A stretch of DNA of 64,000 bases, from NCBI GenBank assembly GCA_964351495.1, contig CAYGOC010000002.1, forward strand, positions 62,001-126,000, read 5' to 3'. This document shows positions 43,415 to 52,738 of the stretch, in pieces; the stretch's first letter is position 1; each line of letters begins with the position of its first letter. Origin of the DNA: CAYGOC01 sp964351495 (lineage in GTDB: Bacteria > Chlamydiota > Chlamydiia > Chlamydiales > SM23-39). The notes under the pieces were generated by a model. It made no database searches, was not told the origin of the DNA, and was given only the letters and a program-made list of their open reading frames with translations. The position numbers and the translations under genes are program-made.

Positions 43415-45514
43415 TTAAGAAAAAAGCTCTTCAGAAAACTGGGTCCCTACCCTTATGAATCTATCCACGGGAATATTTAGGATAAGACCGTTTTCAAGAA
43501 GTCCCTCTTTTTTTAAGTAAGAGATTAGCTTTGATTTTATTTGTGCATTAGGAACGATGATCCCTGTAAAAAAAGAGGGGTCTATCCGATCTTTTAGCAT
43601 AACTTCATTAGAGTAATTAAATTGGTTTTGTTCTTTTCGGATAAACTCTAAGATATTATCCCTTTCTTGGTAGCTCTCTAAAAGCCACCACCACCAAAAA
43701 AAGTTATCTTCTACAGATCTAGAACCAAAGTTGTCTCCGTGATATTGGTAAGAGCCCAGCTCTAATACATCTAATGAAATAACAAGGCGAACGGCAGAAT
43801 TATACCAAAGCTCTTCTAAGTTTTCGCCTTCTTTACAGATGTTTTCTGTAATAAGCTGTGTAAATACGCTGTCGGCCCCTCCAGTTATGTAGTTTTCACT
43901 AGAAAGCCCTCCGCTGTCTATTCTACTCATATGCCGTGTTTCAGGAGCAATCATGCCTATTTTTAAAATGGATGCAACCCTTTCAAAAAGGTTTTTTTCA
44001 GAAGTTCCTCCTGTTATAGCGGCAGTAAGGGCTCTGGCACCTTCTTCATAAACTGCCTTTGAAAGGCCTTCTATTTTATACCGAATCTTGCCCCCCATTA
44101 TACTGTAGGGCTTTACCCCTTCGTAGTAGGTAGCAAAAACCTCTTCTGCATCAGGGGCCAAGGAGAACATTTTTTGTTGTAAATCCTGTAAAGGAAGGGT
44201 AAAAAAGGAAAGGCTTCTTTCTAAAGAGAGAGCCTCTCTTGGGAAAAAGGTACGAAATAGATGTCCCATTTTTAGCCTTTCTATATCTTCCAGGGTAGAT
44301 AGACGAAGTGCGTTATTTAGCCCTACCAAAGAAAGTAGTTCATGTAGAGAGTAAAGGCTCTCTTGGCTATTCATTTGTACTGTCACTTTATCATATAAAT
44401 TTACGGTAGAAGGGTCAGACCCTACACAAATAGTACCAAGACCTTTGGCAACTATTTCATAGGCCGGGTAGTAAGAAAGGTATAAAGACGAAAGATTTTC
44501 TTTTATAAAATCAAAAGAGCCATTCGTATTAATAGAAATATCAGAAGCATTAGAACCTGCAATAGTGAGAATCTGTTGTAGATTTTTTTTTGAGATTTTC
44601 TGCAGGTTCTTGATGTTTTGTTCTAGCTCTTCTCGAAAAGCATGGTTTACTTGAAAGCTTAGCTCTATTACTTCCTTTCCCTCTCTTTTTACAATGCGAA
44701 AAGAGAGGTTTTCTCCCTTTACTAGAGTTTTTCCTAATTCATGAAAGTGAGAACCTAAATGGGCTTCTCCGTTTGGTAGATCATAAAAAGAGAGATCTTC
44801 AGCCTCTATCCTTTCTTGTAAAGAAGATAAGGGATGAAACATAAGATGAAAGGCTCTTTTGCCTTCTGCTATTTTAGAAAGAAGATCCGCTTCTCTTTTT
44901 TGTCTTAGAAAAAGGTTTTTTTTCTGTACTAGTTGAACGGAGTTTTTTAAATAAGATACTCTAAAGCAAGAAAGTAAGAACTTGGAGAAGGCCTCGATGT
45001 GGTTTCCCTCTTCTTTGTCATTATAGGCTTGGATTAAAGAAGTAACTATTTGGAGTAAGTAAAAAAGAGCCATAAGCTCTAAATACCCACTCCCCATAAA
45101 TCCAAGATAGAGAATAGAAGAGAGGGCTTGTAGAGCTTCTTCTACAGACTGATTTTCTAAAGCTTGTAGAGAACTTTCTACCGCATCACTTGCAGACGAA
45201 ATAAATAAAGCAGGTTTATAGGCAAAAAAAAGACTTGAAAAAGCAATAAGAGAAACGGCGGTCTTTATTACCGTTTCCTTTTTTTGCCATAAGGGTTTTT
45301 GCTCTTCTTGAAAAGTCTTTTGTAAACAGGAAATAGATCTAGTAACAGAGGCGGATACAGAAAGGACAAATCCGGCCGGTTTATACATGCCTAAAAAAGG
45401 AAGGGCCGCTGTAGCGATCCTTTTTAGCGTTTTTTGATCTATATCAAAATCAAACCTGCGGTGGATTATTTCAGGTTTATAAAGAATGTGATTAAAATAA
45501 TTTAATATATTCAT
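43415..45514 (-). CDS. Large orphan protein, candidate effector
   Basis: 699 residues, no domain I recognise. Residues about 30-210 contain several hydrophobic helices (for example ALSSILYLGFMGSGYLELMALFYLLQIV), the rest is helical and charged, with no catalytic motif. No signal peptide. It runs opposite to the neighbouring cyclophilin gene. Its long upstream spacer (about 180 bases) is AT-rich. The amino-terminal layout of bacterial helices and a large soluble body fits type III effectors or inclusion proteins of chlamydiae, but that is inference. Confidence 0.7.
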   Translation of the reverse strand: MNILNYFNHILYKPEIIHRRFDFDIDQKTLKRIATAALPFLGMYKPAGFVLSVSASVTRSISCLQKTFQEEQKPLWQKKETVIKTAVSLIAFSSLFFAYKPALFISSASDAVESSLQALENQSVEEALQALSSILYLGFMGSGYLELMALFYLLQIVTSLIQAYNDKEEGNHIEAFSKFLLSCFRVSYLKNSVQLVQKKNLFLRQKREADLLSKIAEGKRAFHLMFHPLSSLQERIEAEDLSFYDLPNGEAHLGSHFHELGKTLVKGENLSFRIVKREGKEVIELSFQVNHAFREELEQNIKNLQKISKKNLQQILTIAGSNASDISINTNGSFDFIKENLSSLYLSYYPAYEIVAKGLGTICVGSDPSTVNLYDKVTVQMNSQESLYSLHELLSLVGLNNALRLSTLEDIERLKMGHLFRTFFPREALSLERSLSFFTLPLQDLQQKMFSLAPDAEEVFATYYEGVKPYSIMGGKIRYKIEGLSKAVYEEGARALTAAITGGTSEKNLFERVASILKIGMIAPETRHMSRIDSGGLSSENYITGGADSVFTQLITENICKEGENLEELWYNSAVRLVISLDVLELGSYQYHGDNFGSRSVEDNFFWWWWLLESYQERDNILEFIRKEQNQFNYSNEVMLKDRIDPSFFTGIIVPNAQIKSKLISYLKKEGLLENGLILNIPVDRFIRVGTQFSEELFS

Positions 45515-45691
45515 TTTTGAACTTCAATTTAAATACAAAAAGAAACATTTTATTATTATAATAAACTTAAAAACAAGTTAAATTAAGTGTTTTACAGTTC
45601 TAAAAAAAATAATTAAGCGGGTTTTCTTGGCAATTTTTTATTTCGTGTGTAAACTGCTTCTTTTCATAATCTTGGAAAAGGAGCTTACAAG

Positions 45692-46264
45692 GTGAAGATC
45701 GAACTAGACTGCACTTGGAATAATCAGAAAAACAGAGCTAAACAAAGTATTTACTTTACACACCGCCCTAAATCTATTTTTCAAATCCCTTCTGAAAAAA
45801 TTCTTTACATTCAAAATTTTTTGCAAGAGGCTCCTTTGCAGGGACCTTCTTCTATAAAAGAGATGCAAGCTATGGCAGAAAAGTTTCCTCAAAGCTTGTA
45901 TGTGCAGTGGAGCCTTTACAAACTGCTGCAGTTTTTTGGATATACAAAAGAGGCGCAAGAGCTTTTTTCTATGATTAAAAAAAAATTTTTAGGGGAGGTT
46001 TTCCCAACCTGTATAGAGGCAGAAATTGCTTTAAAAGAGAAAAGATATGAAGACTTTCCCCGGTTTTTTAGAGAGATCCAAGTTTTAAAAGGGGCTTTTC
46101 CTAGAAGGCGTTCTTTTTTCTTTGAAGAAGTTCTTTTGTTTCATAACCTTTGGGGGCGTTATTTCTTTGAGACAGGGGATGCTCTGCAGGCAGATAAGCA
46201 CAGAAAGATTATTTTTACGCTTATGGAAGTTTTCCAAAATTTACCGGGTAAAATAGGGGTCTAA
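45692..46264 (+). CDS. Unknown helical protein, TPR-like
   Basis: 190 residues, GTG start with AAGGAG nine bases upstream. Helical pattern in KFPQSLYVQWSLYKLLQFFGYTKEAQELF recalls TPR or similar repeats, but no full repeat set is seen. No signal peptide. Divergent from the orphan gene on its left. Function unknown. Confidence 0.6.
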   Translation: MKIELDCTWNNQKNRAKQSIYFTHRPKSIFQIPSEKILYIQNFLQEAPLQGPSSIKEMQAMAEKFPQSLYVQWSLYKLLQFFGYTKEAQELFSMIKKKFLGEVFPTCIEAEIALKEKRYEDFPRFFREIQVLKGAFPRRRSFFFEEVLLFHNLWGRYFFETGDALQADKHRKIIFTLMEVFQNLPGKIGV

Positions 46265-46270
46265 ACAGGA

Positions 46271-46330
46271 AGTCCGGATCAAAAAAAGAGCTTTTAGAAT
46301 AGGAGACAAAGTATGGGAGCTAGATGTTTT
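46271..46330 (+). pseudogene. Decayed copy of the ogt/tag gene junction
   Basis: About 50 bases here align with 48297-48345, the 3' end of ogt and the start of tag: both read GGATC, then an A run, then GAGCTTTTAGAA / GGGCTTTTGGAA, then AAAGTATGGGAG and TAGATG. Roughly 80 percent identical over the aligned bases with one single-base gap. Similarity stops soon after the ATG. The copy lies 2 kb before the intact genes, separated by an MFS transporter gene. Confidence 0.6.
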
Positions 46331-46355
46331 AATCAATACAAAAAGCAAAATACAA

Positions 46356-47612
46356 TCAGGGAAAACTCGCTGCTTTATATCTTTTGCTTGTCCCATATAC
46401 AGTTGGTATTCCAAGAAAGCAAATTACAACGCCTAATATTATTACCAATTCAGGCCCCCAAAAATGACACAACATACCTCCCAAAGCAGGAGCTATAGCC
46501 CCTCGTATTCCTACCATTAAGATATTTGCTCTAGAAAAAGGAGCGCTATCTTGATCTTTAGAAAATAATATACCGGAAAGGTTCCATAAAACGTGAGAAC
46601 CGGCTTGTGCAACTCCATAAAGAAAAAAAGATAGATAAAACCAACTTAAGTAAAATTTGGTAAAGACCATAAAAAGTAAGTAAACAGTAAACCCTGTTAA
46701 AATCAACTGTGTTAAGAAAAGTACTTTTTCTTTTTGTAGGTGTCTTTTCCAAATCCAAGAAGAAAGCACAATACCTATGCCCATGCAAATGGACCTTCCT
46801 GTGATCACAGAAGCATGGGGTAAATGCAACACATCTGCATAATAAACTGATAAGCTAGGGCTGATCAACATGAGGCTAAAACCTCCTATCATAAATCCAT
46901 ATTGGAATTTTGCAAATTCTGGATGGCTCTTTAATAAAGAAAAACTTTCTTTCCAAGGAGTAAACACCCTGTCTTTGAAGGACCTACGAATAGGAGTAGT
47001 TTGTATCGATTCTTGCTCTAAATCTAAAATAGGGATCGAAAATTGAAAAAAAAGGCACATCAATCCCAAAAAGGATGACAAGCCAAATAAAAAAGCCCAT
47101 AAAGAGGGATCCCAACTAAGAATATTTATGATAGCAAAACCTAGTAAAATGCTTTCTAAAAAACTTAAGACAAAATAGAAAGTGTAGATATTTCCTTGCT
47201 TTTCACGGGGAATATTCCTTTTCAATATCTCTATGAGAGCAGGGTTTCCAGACTTATTAAAAAACTCATAGCATGCTGCGCAAAAAATCAAATACCAAGA
47301 ATTCAAGATCCACGGAACAAAAAGAAAAGGAAGCCTAGCAAAAATCCATGCGCTGATCAAGTTGCTCTTTAAAAGGTTTTTTTTCTTTAGATTTGCACTC
47401 CAATAAAAAGAAAAAACAGGTAGAATAGGTCTTAACGTCGATAAAATAGAGATCTGTAAAATAGAAGCTTGTAAATCCTTTCTCAGAATAAAAGGCAGAA
47501 GAGCATATAAAATGACAAGAGGCTCATGAGAGAGCTTCATCCAGAGCAATGCTTTTTTTGTTTTTGAATGAGAGGCCTCTGAAGCATTTTTTTCTAAGGC
47601 AAGCTTTGTCAT
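46356..47612 (-). CDS. MFS transporter
   Basis: 418 residues with about 11-12 hydrophobic helices and the two-half layout of the major facilitator fold. Motifs are weak, so no substrate can be named. The carboxy-terminal half contains TGRSICMGIGIVLSSWIWKR. It lies between a relic and the intact copy of the ogt/tag region and runs opposite to them, which suggests it came in with a rearrangement. Confidence 0.8.
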   Translation of the reverse strand: MTKLALEKNASEASHSKTKKALLWMKLSHEPLVILYALLPFILRKDLQASILQISILSTLRPILPVFSFYWSANLKKKNLLKSNLISAWIFARLPFLFVPWILNSWYLIFCAACYEFFNKSGNPALIEILKRNIPREKQGNIYTFYFVLSFLESILLGFAIINILSWDPSLWAFLFGLSSFLGLMCLFFQFSIPILDLEQESIQTTPIRRSFKDRVFTPWKESFSLLKSHPEFAKFQYGFMIGGFSLMLISPSLSVYYADVLHLPHASVITGRSICMGIGIVLSSWIWKRHLQKEKVLFLTQLILTGFTVYLLFMVFTKFYLSWFYLSFFLYGVAQAGSHVLWNLSGILFSKDQDSAPFSRANILMVGIRGAIAPALGGMLCHFWGPELVIILGVVICFLGIPTVYGTSKRYKAASFP

Positions 47613-47845
47613 TAAACGTATCCCTGATGAACGAAGAGCATCTTAACATATAGGGGCTAAGATCTCTAAAGTTTATCCGTTATGCCTTTGCCTCCAACTT
47701 CCATCTTACTCTGTGCTGCATTTATAACAAAATAGGGAAAAAGAAATAAAAGTTTTAACTGGATTTTCTTACTTTTTTATTCTAAATTTTTAAGATTCAT
47801 CTATGATATTTTCAATATCAGTACACATAAATTAAGGATCCATGA

Positions 47846-48349
47846 GTGAAGGAAAATTGGATAGATACCCCAATCGGGCCTATGGTAGCTCTTTTTGATG
47901 AGCAGTTTTTGTTTTCGTTAGAGTTTCTAGACGTGTCTTGTTTAAAGCAGCAAGTTACAGAGCCTCAAAAGGATTATAAGCAGAAGATCATTCTTGGAAA
48001 AACGGAGATTTTTGAGTCCATAAAAAAGGAGCTAAAGCAGTATTTTTTAGGAGAGCTGAAAACTTTCCTGACTCCTATAAAAACAAGAGGAACACCTTTT
48101 CAAAGAAAAGTTTGGGACGAGCTCCAAAAAATTCCTTTTGGGGAGACTAGGTCTTATTCTGATATTGCTAAAAACATAAAAAACGAAAAGGCTGTGCGCG
48201 CTGTAGGAAGCGCCAATGGAAAAAATCAGATAGCTATTGTAATTCCGTGTCACCGCGTGATTAATGCTTCCGGAAAAATAGGGGGTTATGCGGCAGGCCC
48301 GGATCGAAAAAAAGGGCTTTTGGAACATGAGGTAAAGTATGGGAGATAG
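47846..48349 (+). CDS. ogt: Methylated-DNA-protein cysteine methyltransferase (Ogt/MGMT)
   Basis: Removes methyl groups from O6-methylguanine, suicide repair. 167 residues. PCHRVI (about 136-141) holds the acceptor Cys, with GGYAAG after it and the DNA-binding helix RGTPFQRKVWDELQKIPFGETRSY before it. Starts at GTG; AAGGA lies upstream. Overlaps tag by 11 bases, so the two alkylation-repair genes are one unit. Confidence 0.95.
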   Translation: MKENWIDTPIGPMVALFDEQFLFSLEFLDVSCLKQQVTEPQKDYKQKIILGKTEIFESIKKELKQYFLGELKTFLTPIKTRGTPFQRKVWDELQKIPFGETRSYSDIAKNIKNEKAVRAVGSANGKNQIAIVIPCHRVINASGKIGGYAAGPDRKKGLLEHEVKYGR

Positions 48350-48908
48350 ATGCTTTGGCACCGGGAAAGACTTTTATGAAAAGTACCATGATGAAGAGTG
48401 GGGGGTTCCTATTTATGACGATAGACATCTTTTTGAGATGCTCTCTTTGGAAGGAGCCCAAGCGGGCCTAAGCTGGGAGACAGTATTAAAAAGACGAGAA
48501 GGGTATAAAGAACTATTTCATCAATTTAAGCCAGAAGTAGTAGCTGCAATGTTAGATATGGAATTAGAAGAGATTTTGAAAAACCCCTCCATCATTAGAA
48601 ACCGCCGAAAGGTATTTAGCGTAAGAGAAAATGCTAAGGTAGTCTTACAAATACAAAAAGAGTTTGGCTCTTTTAGTAGTTATCTTTGGGGTTTTGTAGA
48701 TCAGAAGCCGATCATAAACGAATTTAAGACCCTAAAAGAGGTTCCTCCCCGCTCTGAAGTAAGTGATACTCTTTCCAAAGATTTAAAAAAGCGGGGCATG
48801 TCTTTTGTAGGGACAACCATAATTTATGCATTTATGCAAGCAGTTGGCATGGTAAATGACCATGTAGTTACCTGTCCGTTTCGGGTGGTTTTTAGCAAAC
48901 AAACTTAA
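48339..48908 (+). CDS. tag: DNA-3-methyladenine glycosylase I
   Basis: Excises 3-methyladenine, first step of base-excision repair. 189 residues. RCFGTGKDFYEKYHDEEWGV holds the zinc-ligand Cys and His and the conserved EWG; the central AGLSWETVLKRREGY is the helix-hairpin-helix region; the zinc His/Cys pair recurs in VNDHVVTCPF. Starts inside ogt. Together with ogt it forms an alkylation-damage operon, with no ada seen. Confidence 0.95.
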   Translation: MGDRCFGTGKDFYEKYHDEEWGVPIYDDRHLFEMLSLEGAQAGLSWETVLKRREGYKELFHQFKPEVVAAMLDMELEEILKNPSIIRNRRKVFSVRENAKVVLQIQKEFGSFSSYLWGFVDQKPIINEFKTLKEVPPRSEVSDTLSKDLKKRGMSFVGTTIIYAFMQAVGMVNDHVVTCPFRVVFSKQT

Positions 48909-48928
48909 CCGTTTTTGTGCGGGGAAGA

Positions 48929-49888
48929 TTAAGTAGAATTTCTTCTTGATTTTTCTGGATGTTCTCCTAGAATTTGATAGAGCACCTCTTCAAAAAAGTT
49001 GTTTTTAGTGAGCCTGCTTTGTATCTTTTTTCTTTCTAGTTTGTATTTTTCTAAAATGGGATCTTCGTTGAAAGGAGTTGTAAAGGATCGAAATTTTGGA
49101 AGGGGTAAACCTTTAATGGAATGGGAAGATTTTTTTGGGGAAGGAAATCTTTTTAAAGAATAAAACAAAGGGTTTTCTCTTTGTTCTTTTTCAGAACTTA
49201 CTATGTATAATCCAAAAATGTACGAGTTTTTATACCCGTATCCGTAAACAAGGCCACTTAATAAAGAGCTAGAAAAGACTTTTTTCCAGAACGGGGAATC
49301 TAGGTTAGAGAACTCTTTTATGATTAGAGCTGGATCAAAATCAAAACCTACTTCTTTTTTGAAGATATCGTAGTATTTTTGAAGGGTCCAAATAGTTTCC
49401 TGAATATTTACGATGTGGGCTGACCACAGTTTTTTTGATCTTGTGGGATGCTTTGCAAATAAAAAGGGAGAATTGGGAAATTGCTTCATAAAAGAGGTCC
49501 ACTTATCCCAATTTTTTGCAGAGGGATCCTTCTGAAAGCTTTCCAGAGCTTCCTTTAGTGTTTGCTCTCTTTGATCTCCTGTTATGCCCTCTCTTTCTAA
49601 GTAAAGAAAGACAGATTTTTTACAGTCCTCTTCTGTCCCATAGCTGATAATTTTTCCTGAGATAGGTTTGGTTCCAAAAAGCGTATATAGGGTAGAGCCT
49701 TCTAAAAAAAAGTCCTGAAGAAAGTTTTCCATCCATATTTGATCTTCTTTTTTAACAACAGAATCTAGTTTTTCAGAATAGGTAGAACAGCCTCCTAAAA
49801 AAAAGTTGATGAGAAGTAAAAAACAATATAAGATTCCGCGTGCAATTTTTTCTTTACAGGAGTGTTTGTATGTTTGAAAGAAAGTCAT
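48929..49888 (-). CDS. Putative lipoprotein, unknown function
   Basis: 319 residues. The amino-terminus MTFFQTYKHSCKEKIARGIL precedes a hydrophobic stretch ending in the lipobox LGGC (about residue 34), a lipid-modified Cys signal. The mature part is soluble with no motif I know. The start at 49888 overlaps the 5' end of the divergent gene at 49870 by 19 bases. Convergent with tag. Confidence 0.65.
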   Translation of the reverse strand: MTFFQTYKHSCKEKIARGILYCFLLLINFFLGGCSTYSEKLDSVVKKEDQIWMENFLQDFFLEGSTLYTLFGTKPISGKIISYGTEEDCKKSVFLYLEREGITGDQREQTLKEALESFQKDPSAKNWDKWTSFMKQFPNSPFLFAKHPTRSKKLWSAHIVNIQETIWTLQKYYDIFKKEVGFDFDPALIIKEFSNLDSPFWKKVFSSSLLSGLVYGYGYKNSYIFGLYIVSSEKEQRENPLFYSLKRFPSPKKSSHSIKGLPLPKFRSFTTPFNEDPILEKYKLERKKIQSRLTKNNFFEEVLYQILGEHPEKSRRNST

Positions 49889-50298
49889 GGCTGTTTTTCT
49901 TACTCCTATTAGGGCTTAATATAAATCTTTTTTCTTATAATTCCAAAAAAGAAAGTGAAGAGATTGTTCTAGCACATTTAAACGCATCCCAGAAAATAAT
50001 TAGACAATTCCCAGAGTGGATCGTCGGCTATGTTGAGGGCAAGCTATATCTTGATGAAAGGTTAGTTTTAAAAACAGTTCAAGGAATTTTTCTTAACATG
50101 CCCAACGAGAAAAAACTGGCTGTTCCTTCTATTTATACTGATTCAGGAGGATTCTACATTATAACTTTAGCTAAAGTGGGCGAAAAGTTTTTTAAATGTA
50201 TTTGTAATAAATGTGATTTTGAATGGGAAGGAAATGTTTTTGATGTGTGGTGCCCAAGGTGTGGAAGTTCCGACTTTAGGATTGTTCGAAATCGATAG
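49870..50298 (+). CDS. Unknown exported protein with a carboxy-terminal zinc ribbon
   Basis: 142 residues from the ATG at 49870, which has AGGAG seven bases upstream; the earlier ATG at 49840 would run further into the opposite gene. A hydrophobic stretch at the start (KSWLFFLLLLGLNINLFS) is a signal or anchor. At the end two CxxC pairs (CNKC and CPRC, 17 residues apart) form a zinc ribbon. No family named. Divergent overlap with the lipoprotein gene. Confidence 0.65.
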   Translation: MFERKSWLFFLLLLGLNINLFSYNSKKESEEIVLAHLNASQKIIRQFPEWIVGYVEGKLYLDERLVLKTVQGIFLNMPNEKKLAVPSIYTDSGGFYIITLAKVGEKFFKCICNKCDFEWEGNVFDVWCPRCGSSDFRIVRNR

Positions 50299-50398
50299 AA
50301 AGTTGTCATCGACAGAATTACCTGCCCATCTTGGGTGGATTTTTAGTGACCTTGCCCCATTTTTAGGTCAGATCGCACCGATACACAAGAAAATATGA

Positions 50399-50476
50399 GA
50401 AAAAACTATTGAAAGGCTTCAAGGAATTGCTTGGTGGGACTGGGATATAGAAAAAATAACCCAAATTTGCCCTTAA
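50399..50476 (+). pseudogene. 3' remnant of a CatB/Vat-type acetyltransferase gene
   Basis: The last 26 codons read EKTIERLQGIAWWDWDIEKI then TQICP, matching the WWDW-containing carboxy-terminus of hexapeptide (CatB/Vat) acetyltransferases. The frame is blocked by a TGA just before (50396-50398), with homologous-looking KK residues before that. No intact gene upstream. Confidence 0.4.
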
Positions 50477-50559
50477 TTTGTAACCTTGATGTATATAGAT
50501 TAAAATAGTAAATAGACTTTAGCTGTTTCTTTCTAATGCAGTGTGATATACTTCTTTCT

Positions 50560-51156
50560 ATGAGCCATAAGAAAAACTCTGAAATAGCCGATTTAAAAAA
50601 ATCCTTACTCTTTTTCCATGTTCAAGAGTTAAGAGACCTTTCTCTTAAGTTATCCCTGCTAGATAAAGGGGACAAAAAAGGGTTGATTCTTCGTATTTGT
50701 CACTTTTTACAAACAAAAGAGAAAATAAAGCTTCCTAAAATCCCCAAGGAGTCTTGTGCAAAACCGGGAAAAACATACCCCATACAAGAAGAGAGCTTAA
50801 TGTTAAAAGGGGCCTACAAGAACGACCTAAAAAACAGAGAGTTTTTTAGAAACCTTATCGGGCCCTATTTTCATTTTACTGCTTTTGGAATAGATTGGTT
50901 AAATGGGAGGTGGTATGAAGGGGATCCTCCCACGTATCTTGAGTTTGCTCATATGTGGAAACAAGAATACGAAAGAAGAAAAAAAGATCCAGAGACTCCC
51001 AAAGAAGAATGGGCCTATATCAATTTTATAAAGCAGTTTTTAGAAGAGTTTCCAAAAGCAGGTAAAGCTCAAATCTATGAAGCATGGAAAGCAGAAAGAG
51101 AGAAGCATAAGGAAATAGCCTACAGGTATATTGAGAAGAGGGGGCTTCTTCTTTAA
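50560..51156 (+). CDS. SAP-domain-like protein of unknown function
   Basis: 198 residues from the ATG at 50560 (MSHKKNSEIADLKKSLL). The first 50 residues look like a SAP helix-turn-helix (LRDLSLKLSLLDKGDKKGLI), a DNA/RNA-binding module. The middle has NREFFRNLIGPYFHFTAFGIDWLNGRWYEGDPPTYLEFAHMW in pieces, a motif I have seen paired with SAP domains. No catalytic residues. Free-standing with its own spacers. Confidence 0.6.
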   Translation: MSHKKNSEIADLKKSLLFFHVQELRDLSLKLSLLDKGDKKGLILRICHFLQTKEKIKLPKIPKESCAKPGKTYPIQEESLMLKGAYKNDLKNREFFRNLIGPYFHFTAFGIDWLNGRWYEGDPPTYLEFAHMWKQEYERRKKDPETPKEEWAYINFIKQFLEEFPKAGKAQIYEAWKAEREKHKEIAYRYIEKRGLLL

Positions 51157-51225
51157 GCGCTTTCTTCTGATCTTGCAATAATTTTTTAGACACTAAAGGA
51201 GCGAGGTTTCCCCCTTGTTAATAAG

Positions 51226-52047
51226 ATGAAGATAGTGAAACTGTCTAAAGAAACAAATGAAATTCAGCGAGTAATGACCCTTCGAGAGTCTAGGAATAGC
51301 CGACATCGATATCAAGAATTTATTTTGGAAGGGAGAATAGCTATAGATCAAGCCTATGCCAAAGGATGGGAAATAAAGTCACTTTTCTACAATGGAGAGA
51401 GGCCTTTATCAAGCTGGACTAAAAAGCATATAGCACAAAAACAGTACGAGATAGCATATGAGGTCTCTCCCCCTTTAATGGAGAAGATAGGGGATAAAAC
51501 AGGGCCGGTAGAGATGCTTGCAATTGCAAAAATGCAAATAAATCCTTTTTCTTCTTTTGAGCCTGAGTTATCTAATGTTGTAGTGGTTTTAGACTCCCCC
51601 AAAAGCTCCGGAAATTTGGGAATGATGATCCGCTCTTGTGTCGCGTTTAAAGCAAGTTCGATAGTGATTTCTGGGCATGCAGCAGACGAGTATGATCCAA
51701 AATGTATCCGGGCTAGCGTTGGTACTTTTTTTTCTATTCCTATTTATAGAGTCGAGGGAGCGAGCAAGTTTATAGAAAAATTGTCAGAAATTACGAAGAC
51801 AAAAAAGGTAATGACAATTGTCTCTGGAGATAAGGGGGCTATTCCTATTGAAGAAGCCCAATTTGATGGAGATCTTCTATTTCTTATTTTAGGAAATGAG
51901 ACCAATGGAGTGAGCGTAACTTACCGGAAAATAGCAGACCAGTTTGTGCGGATCTCTTTACCTGGGGAGTTTACTTCTCTCAATATTGCTGCAGCAGGAT
52001 CCATTTTTTTATACGAAATTTCTCGTTATCGAAAAACTAGTTTATGA
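51226..52047 (+). CDS. TrmH/SpoU-family RNA 2'-O-methyltransferase
   Basis: Methylates ribose in tRNA or rRNA with SAM; the trefoil-knot fold is visible: VVLDSPKSSGNLGMMIRSC (motif 1), LILGNETNGVS (motif 2), SLPGEFTSLNIAAAGSIFLYE (motif 3). The first 85 residues are an L30e-like substrate-binding domain. 273 residues. Exact target (tRNA G18 or 23S rRNA) cannot be told. Confidence 0.9.
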   Translation: MKIVKLSKETNEIQRVMTLRESRNSRHRYQEFILEGRIAIDQAYAKGWEIKSLFYNGERPLSSWTKKHIAQKQYEIAYEVSPPLMEKIGDKTGPVEMLAIAKMQINPFSSFEPELSNVVVVLDSPKSSGNLGMMIRSCVAFKASSIVISGHAADEYDPKCIRASVGTFFSIPIYRVEGASKFIEKLSEITKTKKVMTIVSGDKGAIPIEEAQFDGDLLFLILGNETNGVSVTYRKIADQFVRISLPGEFTSLNIAAAGSIFLYEISRYRKTSL

Positions 52048-52129
52048 ATTTACTGTCTTCAGCTAGGCTGTTTTTAAAAAAACTTTATTTAAGAAAATAA
52101 CAACACAACCCACTAACATAAGGGGTGAT

Positions 52130-52531
52130 ATGAATATATTTAAGTTATATTTTGTTTGTTTACTTGTTTTTTGTGCTATTGACTTTGTGTGGGTTGGGCT
52201 CATAGCTAAACATTGGTATGCCAAAGAGCTTGGAGATTTGTTAGTGGATTCTGTCCGTTGGGTTCCTATAATTGGATTTTATATGCTGTATCCTGCTGCT
52301 ATCCTCGTTTTTGCTGTTCAGCCTTCGATAAACCTGGGTAGTTGGGGGCACGCTGCGTTTTATGGGGGATTTTTAGGTTTGACCTGTTATGCAGCTTACG
52401 ATCTTACAAACCTGGCTACTTTGAAAAACTGGCCTGTTTTACTTGCTATTTGCGATATGTTGTGGGGTACTTTTGTTACAAGCGCAACATCGCTTGTTCT
52501 CTTTAATTTACAAAGGTACTTTTTAAAATAA
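52130..52531 (+). CDS. DUF2177-family membrane protein
   Basis: 133 residues with about four hydrophobic helices. CAIDFVWVGLIAKHWY (about 15-30) and AAYDLTNLATLKNWP (about 88-102) are the family signatures. Function unknown. AAGGGG ribosome site. Sporadic in Chlamydiae, common in proteobacteria, so transfer is plausible. Confidence 0.88.
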   Translation: MNIFKLYFVCLLVFCAIDFVWVGLIAKHWYAKELGDLLVDSVRWVPIIGFYMLYPAAILVFAVQPSINLGSWGHAAFYGGFLGLTCYAAYDLTNLATLKNWPVLLAICDMLWGTFVTSATSLVLFNLQRYFLK

Positions 52532-52738
52532 GCGGAAGTGACTGCGTTTTATGAGAACAGCAGAACATGAAGAAAAACAAAAAGTGCTAGTATGGTTGCG
52601 TCTACTTTTTTGAGAAAGGTCAGGTAAAAACAATAAAATCTACAAGGGGCTACAAATACGTTGAGGGAGTACATTGTAAGGAAATTCAGAGGAATAAAAA
52701 ATCAGAATTTTTGTTTTTGGTATTGGGGGTAAAAAGAT

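Noticed and set aside
46313..46498. A 61-codon plus-strand frame starting ATGGGAGCT
   Set aside because: Its start is the relic of the tag start and the rest is antisense to the MFS gene; not a coherent protein.
52532..52738. Short frame of 20 codons in the spacer after the DUF2177 gene
   Set aside because: Too short, no ribosome site, no coupling to neighbours.
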